A stretch of 64,000 nucleotides of DNA, from NCBI RefSeq assembly GCF_947503125.1, contig NZ_CANNCR010000001.1, forward strand, positions 62,001 to 126,000. The letters are read 5' to 3'. The notes under the pieces were generated by a model. The model made no database searches and was not told the origin of the DNA. It was given only the letters and a program-made list of their open reading frames with translations. Each line of letters opens with the position of its first letter. The first letter of the stretch is position 1. The stretch comes from an uncultured Metabacillus sp. (GTDB taxonomy: Bacteria; Bacillota; Bacilli; Bacillales; Bacillaceae). This document shows positions 1-7,461 of the stretch, piece by piece. The translations under genes and the position numbers were made by a program.

Positions 1-440
1 AGCCTGAAGAGCTTGATTTTTATGTGTATGAGAATAGCAATAAAGTTGTCGAAGCATTGTTAAAAAAACAAATCGATGTTGCTACGATGACATTATCAGA
101 GGCAAAAAAATATTATGATTTGAAACAGGTGAGACCGCTTGTCATTTCAGCCGATAAACGATTAAAAGAGCTACCTGAAATTCCAACATGGAAAGAGGAA
201 GGAATCGATTTAGTCTTTGAACATTGGCGTGGAATTATGGGACCTCCAAATATGACAAAGGATGAAATAAGTTTCTGGGACGAAGCATTAAAAAAAATGG
301 TAAGAACTGAAAAGTGGAAGCAAACGCTTCAAAAGTATATGTGGAAGGATTTTTATAAAGATAGTAGTACGACAGCAGGGTATCTTGAAAAACAAAGTAA
401 AATGTACGAGGATTTAATGGGAGTAAATATAAAAGACTAA
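1..440 (+). CDS. TctC/Bug-family tricarboxylate-binding protein, 3' part only
   Basis: The frame is open from base 3 to a TAA at 438-440, so the window cuts into the gene and shows only about its last 145 codons. The protein resembles the C-terminal half of the complete TctC at 3556-4569. Both share the ELPEIPTWKEEGID-type segment (AEVPTFKEAGID in the other), an aromatic-W-R-G motif and a SFWDEALKKM / AYWEKTLKEL helix. The family are extracytoplasmic solute-binding proteins for di- and tricarboxylates; in Gram-positives they are lipid-anchored. It lies upstream of the sensor kinase rather than next to the membrane subunits. It may therefore deliver ligand to the sensor or to the transporter, which is inference. 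The lipobox lies outside the window and cannot be checked. Confidence 0.85.
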   Translation, partial: PEELDFYVYENSNKVVEALLKKQIDVATMTLSEAKKYYDLKQVRPLVISADKRLKELPEIPTWKEEGIDLVFEHWRGIMGPPNMTKDEISFWDEALKKMVRTEKWKQTLQKYMWKDFYKDSSTTAGYLEKQSKMYEDLMGVNIKD

Positions 441-612
441 TGATTCATGAACAAAATAAACAAAATAACATATTTGACTATAAAAAAATAAATTGTTAAA
501 TTATTTACTTTGTCATTATATAGCTTTAAGATAGTGCCAAAAGTTAACGACAGCTTGTAATATAAATCGTTGCTGTAGTGGCTTTTTAAAACAATAATGG
601 GGGACAGGAATC
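441..612. other. AT-rich intergenic stretch
   Basis: This 172-base gap between the partial TctC gene and the 51-codon ORF shows no convincing T-tailed hairpin after the TctC stop and no strong promoter. The small ORF could be read through from the upstream gene. Confidence 0.4.
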
Positions 613-768
613 ATGTGGGTAATTACGGTTTATGCTGAGGAAAGCATCAAAATGTATGAATTTGAGGATGAAATCGAGGCTAAGGAATCGATACAAAAGA
701 TAAAAGGTCGTAAAATTCTCTCACATGTTGTCTATTTTAACGATCAATTTATAGAAGCGATTCGTTAA
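613..768 (+). CDS. Small hypothetical protein, 51 aa
   Basis: ATG at 613 is preceded by a GGGGGA ribosome binding site nine bases upstream, and the frame runs 51 codons to TAA at 766-768. The product begins MWVITVYAEESIKMYEFEDE and continues with an E/K-rich middle and a YFNDQFIEAIR end. Alternating strand and helix character suggests a small folded cytoplasmic alpha/beta protein with no signal peptide or membrane segment. A long T-tailed hairpin follows after 15 bases, so it looks like a real terminal cistron. I do not recognise the family. Its place between a TctC gene and a citrate-type sensor kinase may be incidental. Confidence 0.6.
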   Translation: MWVITVYAEESIKMYEFEDEIEAKESIQKIKGRKILSHVVYFNDQFIEAIR

Positions 769-782
769 AAACTATTTTTTAC

Positions 783-873
783 AAGGCTGACTTGTTATGA
801 TGATCAAAATCTCTCACCATCCGCTAAAGGGCAAGATTGAGAATTTTGATAATGAATAGGTCAGCCTTTATTT
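783..873 (+). terminator. Long terminator hairpin
   Basis: AAGGCTGAC at 783-791 pairs with GTCAGCCTT at 860-868, and an inner stem is also present (ATCAAAATCTC with GAGAATTTTGAT). TTTATTT follows. It closes the 51-codon ORF and belongs to a recurrent GGCTG(A/T)C-stem terminator type in this window. Confidence 0.7.
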
Positions 874-884
874 ATACTTTAAGA

Positions 885-1022
885 AAGCATAAATTGGCAG
901 CGAAGTAGGGAATTCGACGTAGTGGCCAATTTTAAGTATAAAGTATCAGCGCAACTACTCATCATGCTTCGCCTTTCAGGCTCGCCAGTCGGCAAGTTTT
1001 CTTTATGATATTTATTATACAT
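885..1022. repeat. Degenerate intergenic repeat-like stretch
   Basis: This AT/GC-mixed stretch begins CTTTAAGAAAGCATAAATTGGC. It contains a pairing AATTGGC / GCCAATT and ends CGGCAAGTTTTCTTTA. Its ends resemble those of the structured intergenic repeats at 34510-34667 and 22199-22384, but the core is different. It may be a decayed copy; the assignment is weak. Confidence 0.3.
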
Positions 1023-1038
1023 AAGTTAGGGGGTAAAA

Positions 1039-1053
1039 TTGTAAGCGATTACT
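1039..1053 (+). promoter_or_regulatory. Candidate cre (CcpA) box before the sensor kinase
   Basis: TTGTAAGCGATTACT fits the degenerate cre consensus WTGNAANCGNWNNCW at every fixed position. It lies 18 bases before the kinase start codon, just downstream of an AT-rich promoter-like stretch (TATTATAC near 1010-1017). A CcpA complex there would block transcription when preferred sugars are present, as is usual for citrate and dicarboxylate systems in Bacillus. Confidence 0.65.
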
Positions 1054-1070
1054 AAAATGGAGGTGATGCA

Positions 1071-2678
1071 ATGAAAAAATTTTGGAAGGTTAAACTTCAT
1101 GATCGTATCAACATTTTTGCAATTGGCCTTATTTTGCTCATTGTCCTTTTATGCAGCTTGTTGTATTTTCAGATTTTATCAACGACGGTTGAAAAGCAAC
1201 TAAGCAAGAGGGCTTTACATGTAGCGACAACGATCGCCTTAATGCCTGAAATTCAAAATGCTTTTTATACGGAAGATCCTTCAGGGGTTATTCAGCCAAT
1301 TGTAGAAAAGATTCGCGTTCAAATTGATGCAGAGTACATTGTTGTTGGAAATAAGGAAGGGATTCGCTATTCCCATCCACTTCCTGAAAGAATTGGGAAG
1401 AAGATGGTGGGTGGAGATAATGAAAAAGCGCTAAAGGATGGAAAGTCATATGTTTCAAAGGCAACTGGTTCTCTTGGCCCTTCGTTACGAGGCAAGGTAC
1501 CTGTCATTGGAAAGAATGGAGAGATAATTGGTGTCGTTTCTGTTGGTTTTCTCATTGAAGATATACATGATTTAGTCTTTGGGTACGCTAAGCCAGTCAT
1601 TAGGATTGCCCTCATTGCTTTAGTCATTGGAACAGTCGGATCACTTCTGCTTGCGAAAAGAATTAAAAGACTCATGTTTGGGCTTGAACCAGAAGAAATT
1701 GCAGCGTTGCTTATGCAGCGTAATGCCGTATTGGAATCTGTTAGAGAAGGAATTATGGTCATTAATAATGAAGGGCATATCTTAATCATGAATCAAGCTG
1801 CATATGAGATTTTGTCCTTAGATAAGCAAAAACAGGTAATTGGAGAATCAATTGATACGATTATGCCAAATACTTCACTTTTAGAAGTATTAAAAACAGG
1901 TAAAAAGCAATTAGATAGACAAATAGAATATAAGGATAAGGAAATTATTGCAAATCGTTTGCCAGTTATGCTCGGTAATGACGTAATCGGAGTTGTTTCC
2001 AGCTTTCGCTTGAAATCTGAAATTGATCAATTAACGGAAGAGCTATCACAGGTAAAACGTTATACGGAAGCATTGCGGGCACAAACACATGAGTTTAATA
2101 ATCTTCTTTATACTATTTCAGGTTTAATTCAACTTGGGTCATCTGATGAAGCACTTGAACTTATTCATCATGAAAAGGAGAATCACAAAGACTTTGTTCA
2201 ATTTTTAATGAAAAAAATCAAAGATCCTTGGCTCGGAGGAATTATTTTAGGTTTCTATAATCGTGCAAAGGAATTAAAAATATCATTTCAATTTGATAGA
2301 GAAAGCAGCTTAGAAAAATTTCCTAAGCATATCGACAATAGTTATCTCGTATCCATTTTAGGAAACATCATAACAAATGCTTTTGAAGCAATGGATGAAA
2401 CTCCATATCGCAATCGTAAGGCGCGATTATTAATAACAGATTTAGGTGAGGACCTATTATTTGAAGTGGAAGATTCAGGTCCAGGGATTGATGACAAGCT
2501 AATTCCTTTTATCTTTGAGAAGGGGTTTTCTACAAAGAATGGAGGAAATCGGGGTTTAGGATTATCAAGGGTTAAAGAGCTTGTAAAGGAGATGAATGGC
2601 AGCATTTCGATTGAAAAAGGGGATTATGGCGGAGCATTATTCATCGTAACCATACCTAAGGAGGAGAAAACTTTATGA
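1071..2678 (+). CDS. CitA/DctS-type sensor histidine kinase
   Basis: This 535-residue membrane sensor kinase probably detects extracellular di- or tricarboxylates. A first membrane helix (about 14-36) leads into an extracytoplasmic Cache/PAS-like domain (about 38-170) with the GSLGPSLRG segment seen in CitA/DcuS/MalK sensors. A second helix (about 173-195) and a cytoplasmic PAS domain (about 215-318) follow. The dimerisation box QTHEFNNLLYTISGLIQLG carries the phospho-accepting His340. The ATPase domain has an N box near 435, DSGPGI, and GLGLSRVKELV. The start has AGGTGATGCA five bases upstream. The stop overlaps the regulator start in an ATGA. The neighbouring tctCBA genes and preceding TctC make tricarboxylates the likely signal; MalK or DctS are alternatives of the same family. 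Confidence 0.9.
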   Translation: MKKFWKVKLHDRINIFAIGLILLIVLLCSLLYFQILSTTVEKQLSKRALHVATTIALMPEIQNAFYTEDPSGVIQPIVEKIRVQIDAEYIVVGNKEGIRYSHPLPERIGKKMVGGDNEKALKDGKSYVSKATGSLGPSLRGKVPVIGKNGEIIGVVSVGFLIEDIHDLVFGYAKPVIRIALIALVIGTVGSLLLAKRIKRLMFGLEPEEIAALLMQRNAVLESVREGIMVINNEGHILIMNQAAYEILSLDKQKQVIGESIDTIMPNTSLLEVLKTGKKQLDRQIEYKDKEIIANRLPVMLGNDVIGVVSSFRLKSEIDQLTEELSQVKRYTEALRAQTHEFNNLLYTISGLIQLGSSDEALELIHHEKENHKDFVQFLMKKIKDPWLGGIILGFYNRAKELKISFQFDRESSLEKFPKHIDNSYLVSILGNIITNAFEAMDETPYRNRKARLLITDLGEDLLFEVEDSGPGIDDKLIPFIFEKGFSTKNGGNRGLGLSRVKELVKEMNGSISIEKGDYGGALFIVTIPKEEKTL

Positions 2679-3370
2679 AGATAGAGGTAATGATTGTCGA
2701 GGATGATACAAGAATTGCAGAAATTAATAGCCGCTTTACAAAAAAGGTAGAAGGATTTGACGTGATTGCGATTGCTTCATCTGGTAAGCAGGCTCTTGAA
2801 TTATTAGAGATTATTGAGCCACAGCTGGTGCTACTCGATGTCTATTTACCTGACATAAAGGGAACCGAATTAGCAAAGATGATTCGTAAAACCCATCCTG
2901 ATATTGATATCATCATGATAACTGCAGCATCAGAAGTAGAGATTGTCGGCCGCTCACTTAGAAGCGGAGTATTTGATTATATTGTCAAGCCAGTGATATT
3001 TGAGAGATTTAAAAATAGTCTTGAAAACTATCAAAAAAAGCTTATAAAACTAAACACAAACAAGAATTTATCACAAGAGGAAATTACTGAACTGTTGTTT
3101 TACGCTCGAACGGAGGATCATGAACCGTTAACTAAAGAAGTGCCAAAAGGGATAGATCCTCTTACATTAAATAAAATTCTCCACTATCTTCCTTTGATAA
3201 ATGAAGAAGGAATAACGGCGGAAATCCTAAGCAAAGAGTCAGGAGTAAGCCGGTCTACGGCAAGACGTTATTTAGAATATTTAATATCACAGAAAGAAAT
3301 TGTTGCTGATTTAGCTTATGGTCATGTAGGTAGACCAGAAAGAAGATATTTTCGTCCGAAACAGAAATAA
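2675..3370 (+). CDS. CitT/DctR-type two-component response regulator
   Basis: This 231-residue DNA-binding partner of the upstream kinase is translationally coupled to it by a four-base overlap, with AAGGAGGAG as ribosome binding site. The receiver domain (about 1-120) has the acidic pocket VEDD (residues 8-11), the phospho-accepting Asp55 in LLDVYLPDIKG, a Thr/Ala switch (MITAASE) and the lysine in FDYIVKPV. A linker leads to a C-terminal helix-turn-helix (about 178-205, ITAEILSKESGVSRSTARRY), which is the CitB/CitT/DcuR layout. The expected target is the tctC promoter region immediately downstream; this is inferred from order only. Confidence 0.9.
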   Translation: MKIEVMIVEDDTRIAEINSRFTKKVEGFDVIAIASSGKQALELLEIIEPQLVLLDVYLPDIKGTELAKMIRKTHPDIDIIMITAASEVEIVGRSLRSGVFDYIVKPVIFERFKNSLENYQKKLIKLNTNKNLSQEEITELLFYARTEDHEPLTKEVPKGIDPLTLNKILHYLPLINEEGITAEILSKESGVSRSTARRYLEYLISQKEIVADLAYGHVGRPERRYFRPKQK

Positions 3371-3445
3371 GCTGCTGTTGTTTAGCTTCTAGTTCAAATT
3401 AATTTTTTATGAAATTTATGAACAAAAAGATTTATATAGGTTTTA

Positions 3446-3474
3446 TTGGACTTATGACGATAAGATTCTAAAAA
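3446..3474 (+). promoter_or_regulatory. Possible promoter for tctCBA (weak)
   Basis: TTGGAC at 3446-3451 is 17 bases from TAAAAA at 3469-3474. The -10 is poor, as expected for an activator-dependent promoter. If it is used, the hairpin at 3496-3522 lies in the transcript leader. Confidence 0.3.
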
Positions 3475-3495
3475 ATCGATCATTCTGATACCTTT

Positions 3496-3524
3496 AAGAC
3501 GGCGCTTACAAGTGCTGTCTTTTC
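3496..3524 (+). terminator. Terminator or attenuator hairpin before tctC
   Basis: AAGACGGCGCTT pairs with AAGTGCTGTCTT through two G-U pairs, followed by TTTCAATT. It can end the kinase-regulator transcript, or it can act as an attenuator if the promoter just upstream is used. Confidence 0.55.
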
Positions 3525-3555
3525 AATTAGAGAAGATAAATATAGGGGGGATAGA

Positions 3556-4569
3556 ATGAGAAAAAGCTTCTTTTTTGTTATCATAGGTATATTTTTTATA
3601 GTGCTAGCAGCATGTGGGAATCAGGAAGCAGGGAGTAAAAATGAGAGCGCTTCCTCGTATCCTAAAAAACCAATTACCATTGTTGCTCCTTCTGGTGCTG
3701 GAGGAGGCTGGGATTTAACTGCCCGTTCCTTAGCAAAGATTTTAACGGAGACGAAATTAGTGAATGAAACCATAACAGTTGAAAACAAACCAGGTGGTGG
3801 TGGAGCTGTTTATATGGCTGAATTTGCAACACAAGAAAAAAATAATCCGTATAAATTAATGATTAGTTCACCACCAATCTTAATTAATCACGAGAAGAAA
3901 GAAGGAAATAGTCCATATGGCTATAAGGATACGACTCCACTTGCACAGCTGACGAGAGACTATGGTGCCATTGTTGTAAGAAAGGATTCTCCTTTTACTG
4001 ATTTAACCTCAGCATTAGAGGCAATAAAAGCGGATCCTGCCAAAGTAACCGTAGCAGGTGGATCTGCCCCAGGTTCAATGGATCATTTAATAGCTGTATT
4101 ACCGGCTTTTAAATATGGGATTGATCCAAAAGCTGTTAAGTATGTTTCATATGACGGCGGTGGAGAGGCAGTTGCCGCTTTACTTGGGGGAAATGCAGAT
4201 ATCATAGCTACAGATGCTTCAACGATTGGTGAATATGTGAAATCAGGAAAAGTTAGAGTCTTAGCAGTAAGTTCTACAGAAAGATTAGGTGAAGAATTGG
4301 CAGAGGTACCTACCTTTAAAGAAGCGGGAATCGATGCAGAATTTACAATATGGCGCGGTGTTTTTGCAGCTAAAGATATGAAGGAAGTTGAACTGGCTTA
4401 TTGGGAAAAAACGTTAAAGGAGCTTTCTGAAAATGAAGCTTGGGTGAAGGAATTAGAGACAAACGGCTGGGAAAGTGCCTACAAAAATGCTGCTGATTTT
4501 AAAACCTTTTTAGACGATCAAAATGTCGTTGTTCAAGAGTTATTAACAGCTTTAGAAATGGAAAAATAA
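3556..4569 (+). CDS. tctC: Tripartite tricarboxylate transporter binding lipoprotein TctC
   Basis: This 337-residue extracytoplasmic binding protein has a lipoprotein signal peptide whose lipobox LAAC places the modified cysteine at residue 20. The mature part is a Bug/TctC domain (about 40-335). It has the N-terminal YPKKPITIVAPSGAGGGWD stretch, in which the family contacts carboxylate, and the ENKPGGGGAVYMAEFA loop. TATAGGGGGG gives the ribosome binding site. It is followed by tctB after 59 bases and tctA, so all three parts of a TTT transporter are present. The exact substrate (citrate, tricarballylate or another) cannot be read from sequence. Confidence 0.92.
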   Translation: MRKSFFFVIIGIFFIVLAACGNQEAGSKNESASSYPKKPITIVAPSGAGGGWDLTARSLAKILTETKLVNETITVENKPGGGGAVYMAEFATQEKNNPYKLMISSPPILINHEKKEGNSPYGYKDTTPLAQLTRDYGAIVVRKDSPFTDLTSALEAIKADPAKVTVAGGSAPGSMDHLIAVLPAFKYGIDPKAVKYVSYDGGGEAVAALLGGNADIIATDASTIGEYVKSGKVRVLAVSSTERLGEELAEVPTFKEAGIDAEFTIWRGVFAAKDMKEVELAYWEKTLKELSENEAWVKELETNGWESAYKNAADFKTFLDDQNVVVQELLTALEMEK

Positions 4570-4628
4570 CATTTAGTTGAAGCGGAGGGGGCTTTCTTCC
4601 TTCCTCTTCATGGAGGTGAACAGACTAC

Positions 4629-5081
4629 ATGAGTAAAACATTTGATCGTTATTCAAGTATTGTCTATTTGATGATCGGCATCTTTTTTATTTCTGAAAGC
4701 AGAAATATTTCTGATACAGCTTATGGGAGCAATGTTGGTCCTGATATATTTCCAACTATATTGGGAGCAATCTTGATATTGCTTAGCATCAGGTTATTTT
4801 ATGAAACTTTCCATTATTTAGATCCTGCTACAGAAAAAGAGGTATTGGATTATAAACCATTTTTCAGCATCTTGATTTCAGCATTATTTTATGCTTTGTT
4901 GCTTGAGAGTGTAGGGTTTATCCTTACGACCTTTCTCTTTTTATTGATTTGTTTCCAAGTAATGGATCGGAAACAACTCATCAAATCTGCCGTCATTGCA
5001 GCATGCTTTTCTGGCGGTGTTTACTATTTATTTGTAGAAGTTTTGGAAGGCTCTTTACCAGGATGGCCAATTTGGTTATAA
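4629..5081 (+). CDS. tctB: Tripartite tricarboxylate transporter small membrane subunit TctB
   Basis: This 150-residue protein has four predicted membrane helices (about 12-30, 37-55, 77-105 and 118-140), the size and layout of TctB. The family forms the small integral subunit that pairs with TctA. GGAGGTGAAC precedes the ATG. It sits seven bases before the tctA ribosome binding region, so the two are one transcript. Confidence 0.88.
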   Translation: MSKTFDRYSSIVYLMIGIFFISESRNISDTAYGSNVGPDIFPTILGAILILLSIRLFYETFHYLDPATEKEVLDYKPFFSILISALFYALLLESVGFILTTFLFLLICFQVMDRKQLIKSAVIAACFSGGVYYLFVEVLEGSLPGWPIWL

Positions 5082-5097
5082 AAGCGGGGTGATTACG

Positions 5098-6624
5098 TTG
5101 GATACAGTTCAATTTCTTTTAAATGGATTTTCAGAAGCGTTACAATGGCATAATTTATTATTTGCTTTTGTTGGTGTGTTGATCGGAACAGCTGTTGGCG
5201 TGTTGCCCGGGATAGGCCCTATGAGCGGGGTTGCGTTATTAATACCGGTAACTGCAACCTTAACTTCAGGTTTGGATCCGGAATCTGCAGCAGCCAGTTC
5301 AATCATCTTATTAGCTGGTGTATATTATGGTGCAATGTACGGTGGTTCGACAACATCGATCTTATTGAATACACCTGGAGAATCATCTTCTGTTGTAACA
5401 GCATTGGATGGGTATCAAATGGCAAAGCAGGGGAGAGCAGGTGCTGCTTTATCGATTGCTGCTATTGGATCATTTGTTGCCGGAATCATTGCTCTTATTG
5501 GCTTAACTTTATTAGCTGAGCCTTTATCAAGTGTTGCTCTATCCTTTGGCCCAGCAGAGTACTTTTCGTTAATGATTTTAGGGTTGTGTGCTGTGAGCGG
5601 ACTTGCCGGCAAGTCCAGAACAAAAGCGATGATCATGACGGTGGTCGGGCTATTAATTGCCACAATCGGGATGGATAATGTATCCGGAGTCGCGCGGTTT
5701 ACTTACGATCATCCCGTCTTATATTCCGGAATTGAATTTTTAACAGTAGCGGTTGGACTTTTTGCACTTGGCGAAGTGTTTAAAACCATTCTTGAAAAAG
5801 AAAAAAACGATGGTTCGATTGCAAAGGTCGAAAGGATCCTGCCGACGAAAAAAGACTTAAATAATAGCTCAGGCCCTATCGTAAGGGGTTCATTATTAGG
5901 ATTTTTTATTGGAATCTTACCAGGTGCTGGGGCAACTCTTGCTTCATTTTTTTCTTATATTATGGAAAAGAAAATCAGTAAACATCCAAGTAAATTTGGT
6001 CAGGGAGCGATTGAAGGTGTTGCTGCACCAGAGGCCGCAAACAACGGAGCCTCTGGAGGAGCGATGATTCCATTGCTTACCTTGGGGATTCCAGGGTCTG
6101 GTACAACTGCCATTTTAATGGGTGCATTGATTATGTATAATATTCAACCAGGTCCTCTATTTTTTACAGATCATCCTCAGATTGCATGGGGATTGATTGC
6201 CAGTATGTTTATAGGCAATGTGATGCTGCTTATTTTAAACCTGCCTCTTGTCAGGGTTTTCGCAAAAATTATTGAGACACCAACGAAATATTTATTGCCG
6301 ATCATCATCGCAATTTCTATTTTTGGTGTATATGCTGTCCAATTTACTGTATTTGACCTATTGTTATTAATCGGCTGCGGTGTTTCAGGTTATTATCTAA
6401 CAAAGAATGACTATCCCGTCGCACCACTTGTTTTAGGATTGGTTCTAGGGCCAATGATTGAAAACAATATGAGAAGGGCATTAACCACTTCTAATGGCGA
6501 TTTCATGATTTTCCTTGAACAGCCTCTCTCATTATTTTTTATCCTAGCCGCTCTTTTATGGATGACCATTCCAATTGTGTTAAAAATAAAAGGTAGAAAT
6601 GTAATCATTAATGAAGGAGCTTAA
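5098..6624 (+). CDS. tctA: Tripartite tricarboxylate transporter large membrane subunit TctA
   Basis: This is the large permease subunit of a sodium- or proton-driven tricarboxylate importer, with about 12 membrane helices. The two halves each carry the family Pro-Gly loop: GVLPGIGPMSG near residue 35 and GILPGAGATLASFFSY near residue 280. TTG at 5098 is chosen because GGGGTGAT lies four to eight bases before it. The upstream in-frame GTG at 5089 overlaps that ribosome binding site. Length is about 508 residues, normal for the family. A terminator follows at 6675, so the operon is tctC-tctB-tctA. Confidence 0.92.
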   Translation: MDTVQFLLNGFSEALQWHNLLFAFVGVLIGTAVGVLPGIGPMSGVALLIPVTATLTSGLDPESAAASSIILLAGVYYGAMYGGSTTSILLNTPGESSSVVTALDGYQMAKQGRAGAALSIAAIGSFVAGIIALIGLTLLAEPLSSVALSFGPAEYFSLMILGLCAVSGLAGKSRTKAMIMTVVGLLIATIGMDNVSGVARFTYDHPVLYSGIEFLTVAVGLFALGEVFKTILEKEKNDGSIAKVERILPTKKDLNNSSGPIVRGSLLGFFIGILPGAGATLASFFSYIMEKKISKHPSKFGQGAIEGVAAPEAANNGASGGAMIPLLTLGIPGSGTTAILMGALIMYNIQPGPLFFTDHPQIAWGLIASMFIGNVMLLILNLPLVRVFAKIIETPTKYLLPIIIAISIFGVYAVQFTVFDLLLLIGCGVSGYYLTKNDYPVAPLVLGLVLGPMIENNMRRALTTSNGDFMIFLEQPLSLFFILAALLWMTIPIVLKIKGRNVIINEGA

Positions 6625-6674
6625 TAGGTAATAAAAGAATGAAAAGCATCCTAGCTAAAGAGCGCATGATAAAA

Positions 6675-6707
6675 AAAGACATTATCACTTTAGGTAATGT
6701 CTTTTTT
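6675..6707 (+). terminator. Terminator of tctCBA
   Basis: AAAAGACATTA and TAATGTCTTTT form a stem with a short loop, ending in a T run. Confidence 0.8.
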
Positions 6708-6730
6708 GTGTGGGAAAAAATAATAAATTA

Positions 6731-6756
6731 TGAAACTATTTCCCTATCTCTGCGTA
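6731..6756 (+). promoter_or_regulatory. ECF sigma-W-type promoter of yknWXYZ
   Basis: TGAAAC at 6731-6736 and CGTA at 6753-6756 are separated by 16 bases, an exact match to the sigma-W consensus (TGAAAC, 16-17 bases, CGTA). The start site would be near 6763, 30 bases before the GTG of yknW. In B. subtilis the yknWXYZ operon belongs to the sigma-W regulon, so position and target agree. Confidence 0.8.
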
Positions 6757-6792
6757 TTAATAAATGACTACATAAATTGGAGGTTAGTTACA

Positions 6793-7461
6793 GTGGAACA
6801 AGAAACAATTCAAAGGAAAAAACCATCAATATTTGGAATGATTTTTAGTCCTGGAGAACAGTTAGAGAGAATTCGCGAAAGGCCGGTTATCTGGCTGCCA
6901 CTAATTTTATTGACATTAGTTATGACCATTATAGCAGTATTTTCAGCATTAAATATTGATTATTCCGCTATGCCTGGAATGGAAATGTCTGCTGAAGAGG
7001 AGCAAATGGCTAAAATTTTTGGTGTTGTGGGAGCAGGATTAGTTGGATTTTTTGGGACGCCAATTGGTTACCTTTTTTTTGGACTCATTTTTTGGGCGAT
7101 AGCTAAGGTTGCAAAATCAGATGCTACATTTAAGCAGATGTTCTCTTTAATGATATTTACCAGTATTATTACTACAATTGGACAAATATTGAATCAGCTT
7201 ATTATTTTTGCTATTGATGGAGATCCGCTGATTATGCTGACAAGTTTAAACAGTCTTGTAGGTGCAGATGGTGTATTAGGAGCTGTACTTAGCACATTTG
7301 AAGTATTCAGTATTTGGTATTATATCGTTTTAGGTATGGGTTTAGTGAAAGTAGCAAAGCTTTCTAAGCCGGCAGCGGTGATTATCACAATTGTGTTCTT
7401 CGTATTAGGAATTATCATTGCAGCTATAGGGGGAGCATTTGAAGGGATGACACAGTTCTAA
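6793..7461 (+). CDS. yknW: Yip1-domain membrane protein YknW
   Basis: This 222-residue integral membrane protein has about five hydrophobic segments spread over a Yip1-like domain (residues 15-215). GTG at 6793 is chosen because TTGGAGG lies nine bases upstream. The longer frame from an ATG at 6730 would begin inside the sigma-W promoter and has no ribosome binding site. In B. subtilis YknW joins the YknXYZ exporter and is needed for protection against the SDP killing factor. The stop shares one base with the next start (TAATG). Confidence 0.85.
   Translation: MEQETIQRKKPSIFGMIFSPGEQLERIRERPVIWLPLILLTLVMTIIAVFSALNIDYSAMPGMEMSAEEEQMAKIFGVVGAGLVGFFGTPIGYLFFGLIFWAIAKVAKSDATFKQMFSLMIFTSIITTIGQILNQLIIFAIDGDPLIMLTSLNSLVGADGVLGAVLSTFEVFSIWYYIVLGMGLVKVAKLSKPAAVIITIVFFVLGIIIAAIGGAFEGMTQF

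Noticed and set aside
1367-1789. 140-codon frame antisense to the sensor kinase
   Set aside because: The plus-strand frame has clear kinase domains; the antisense product has no domain or start signal.
6730-6792. Upstream ATG extension of yknW
   Set aside because: The ATG is at the sigma-W -35 element and has no ribosome binding site; GTG at 6793 does.
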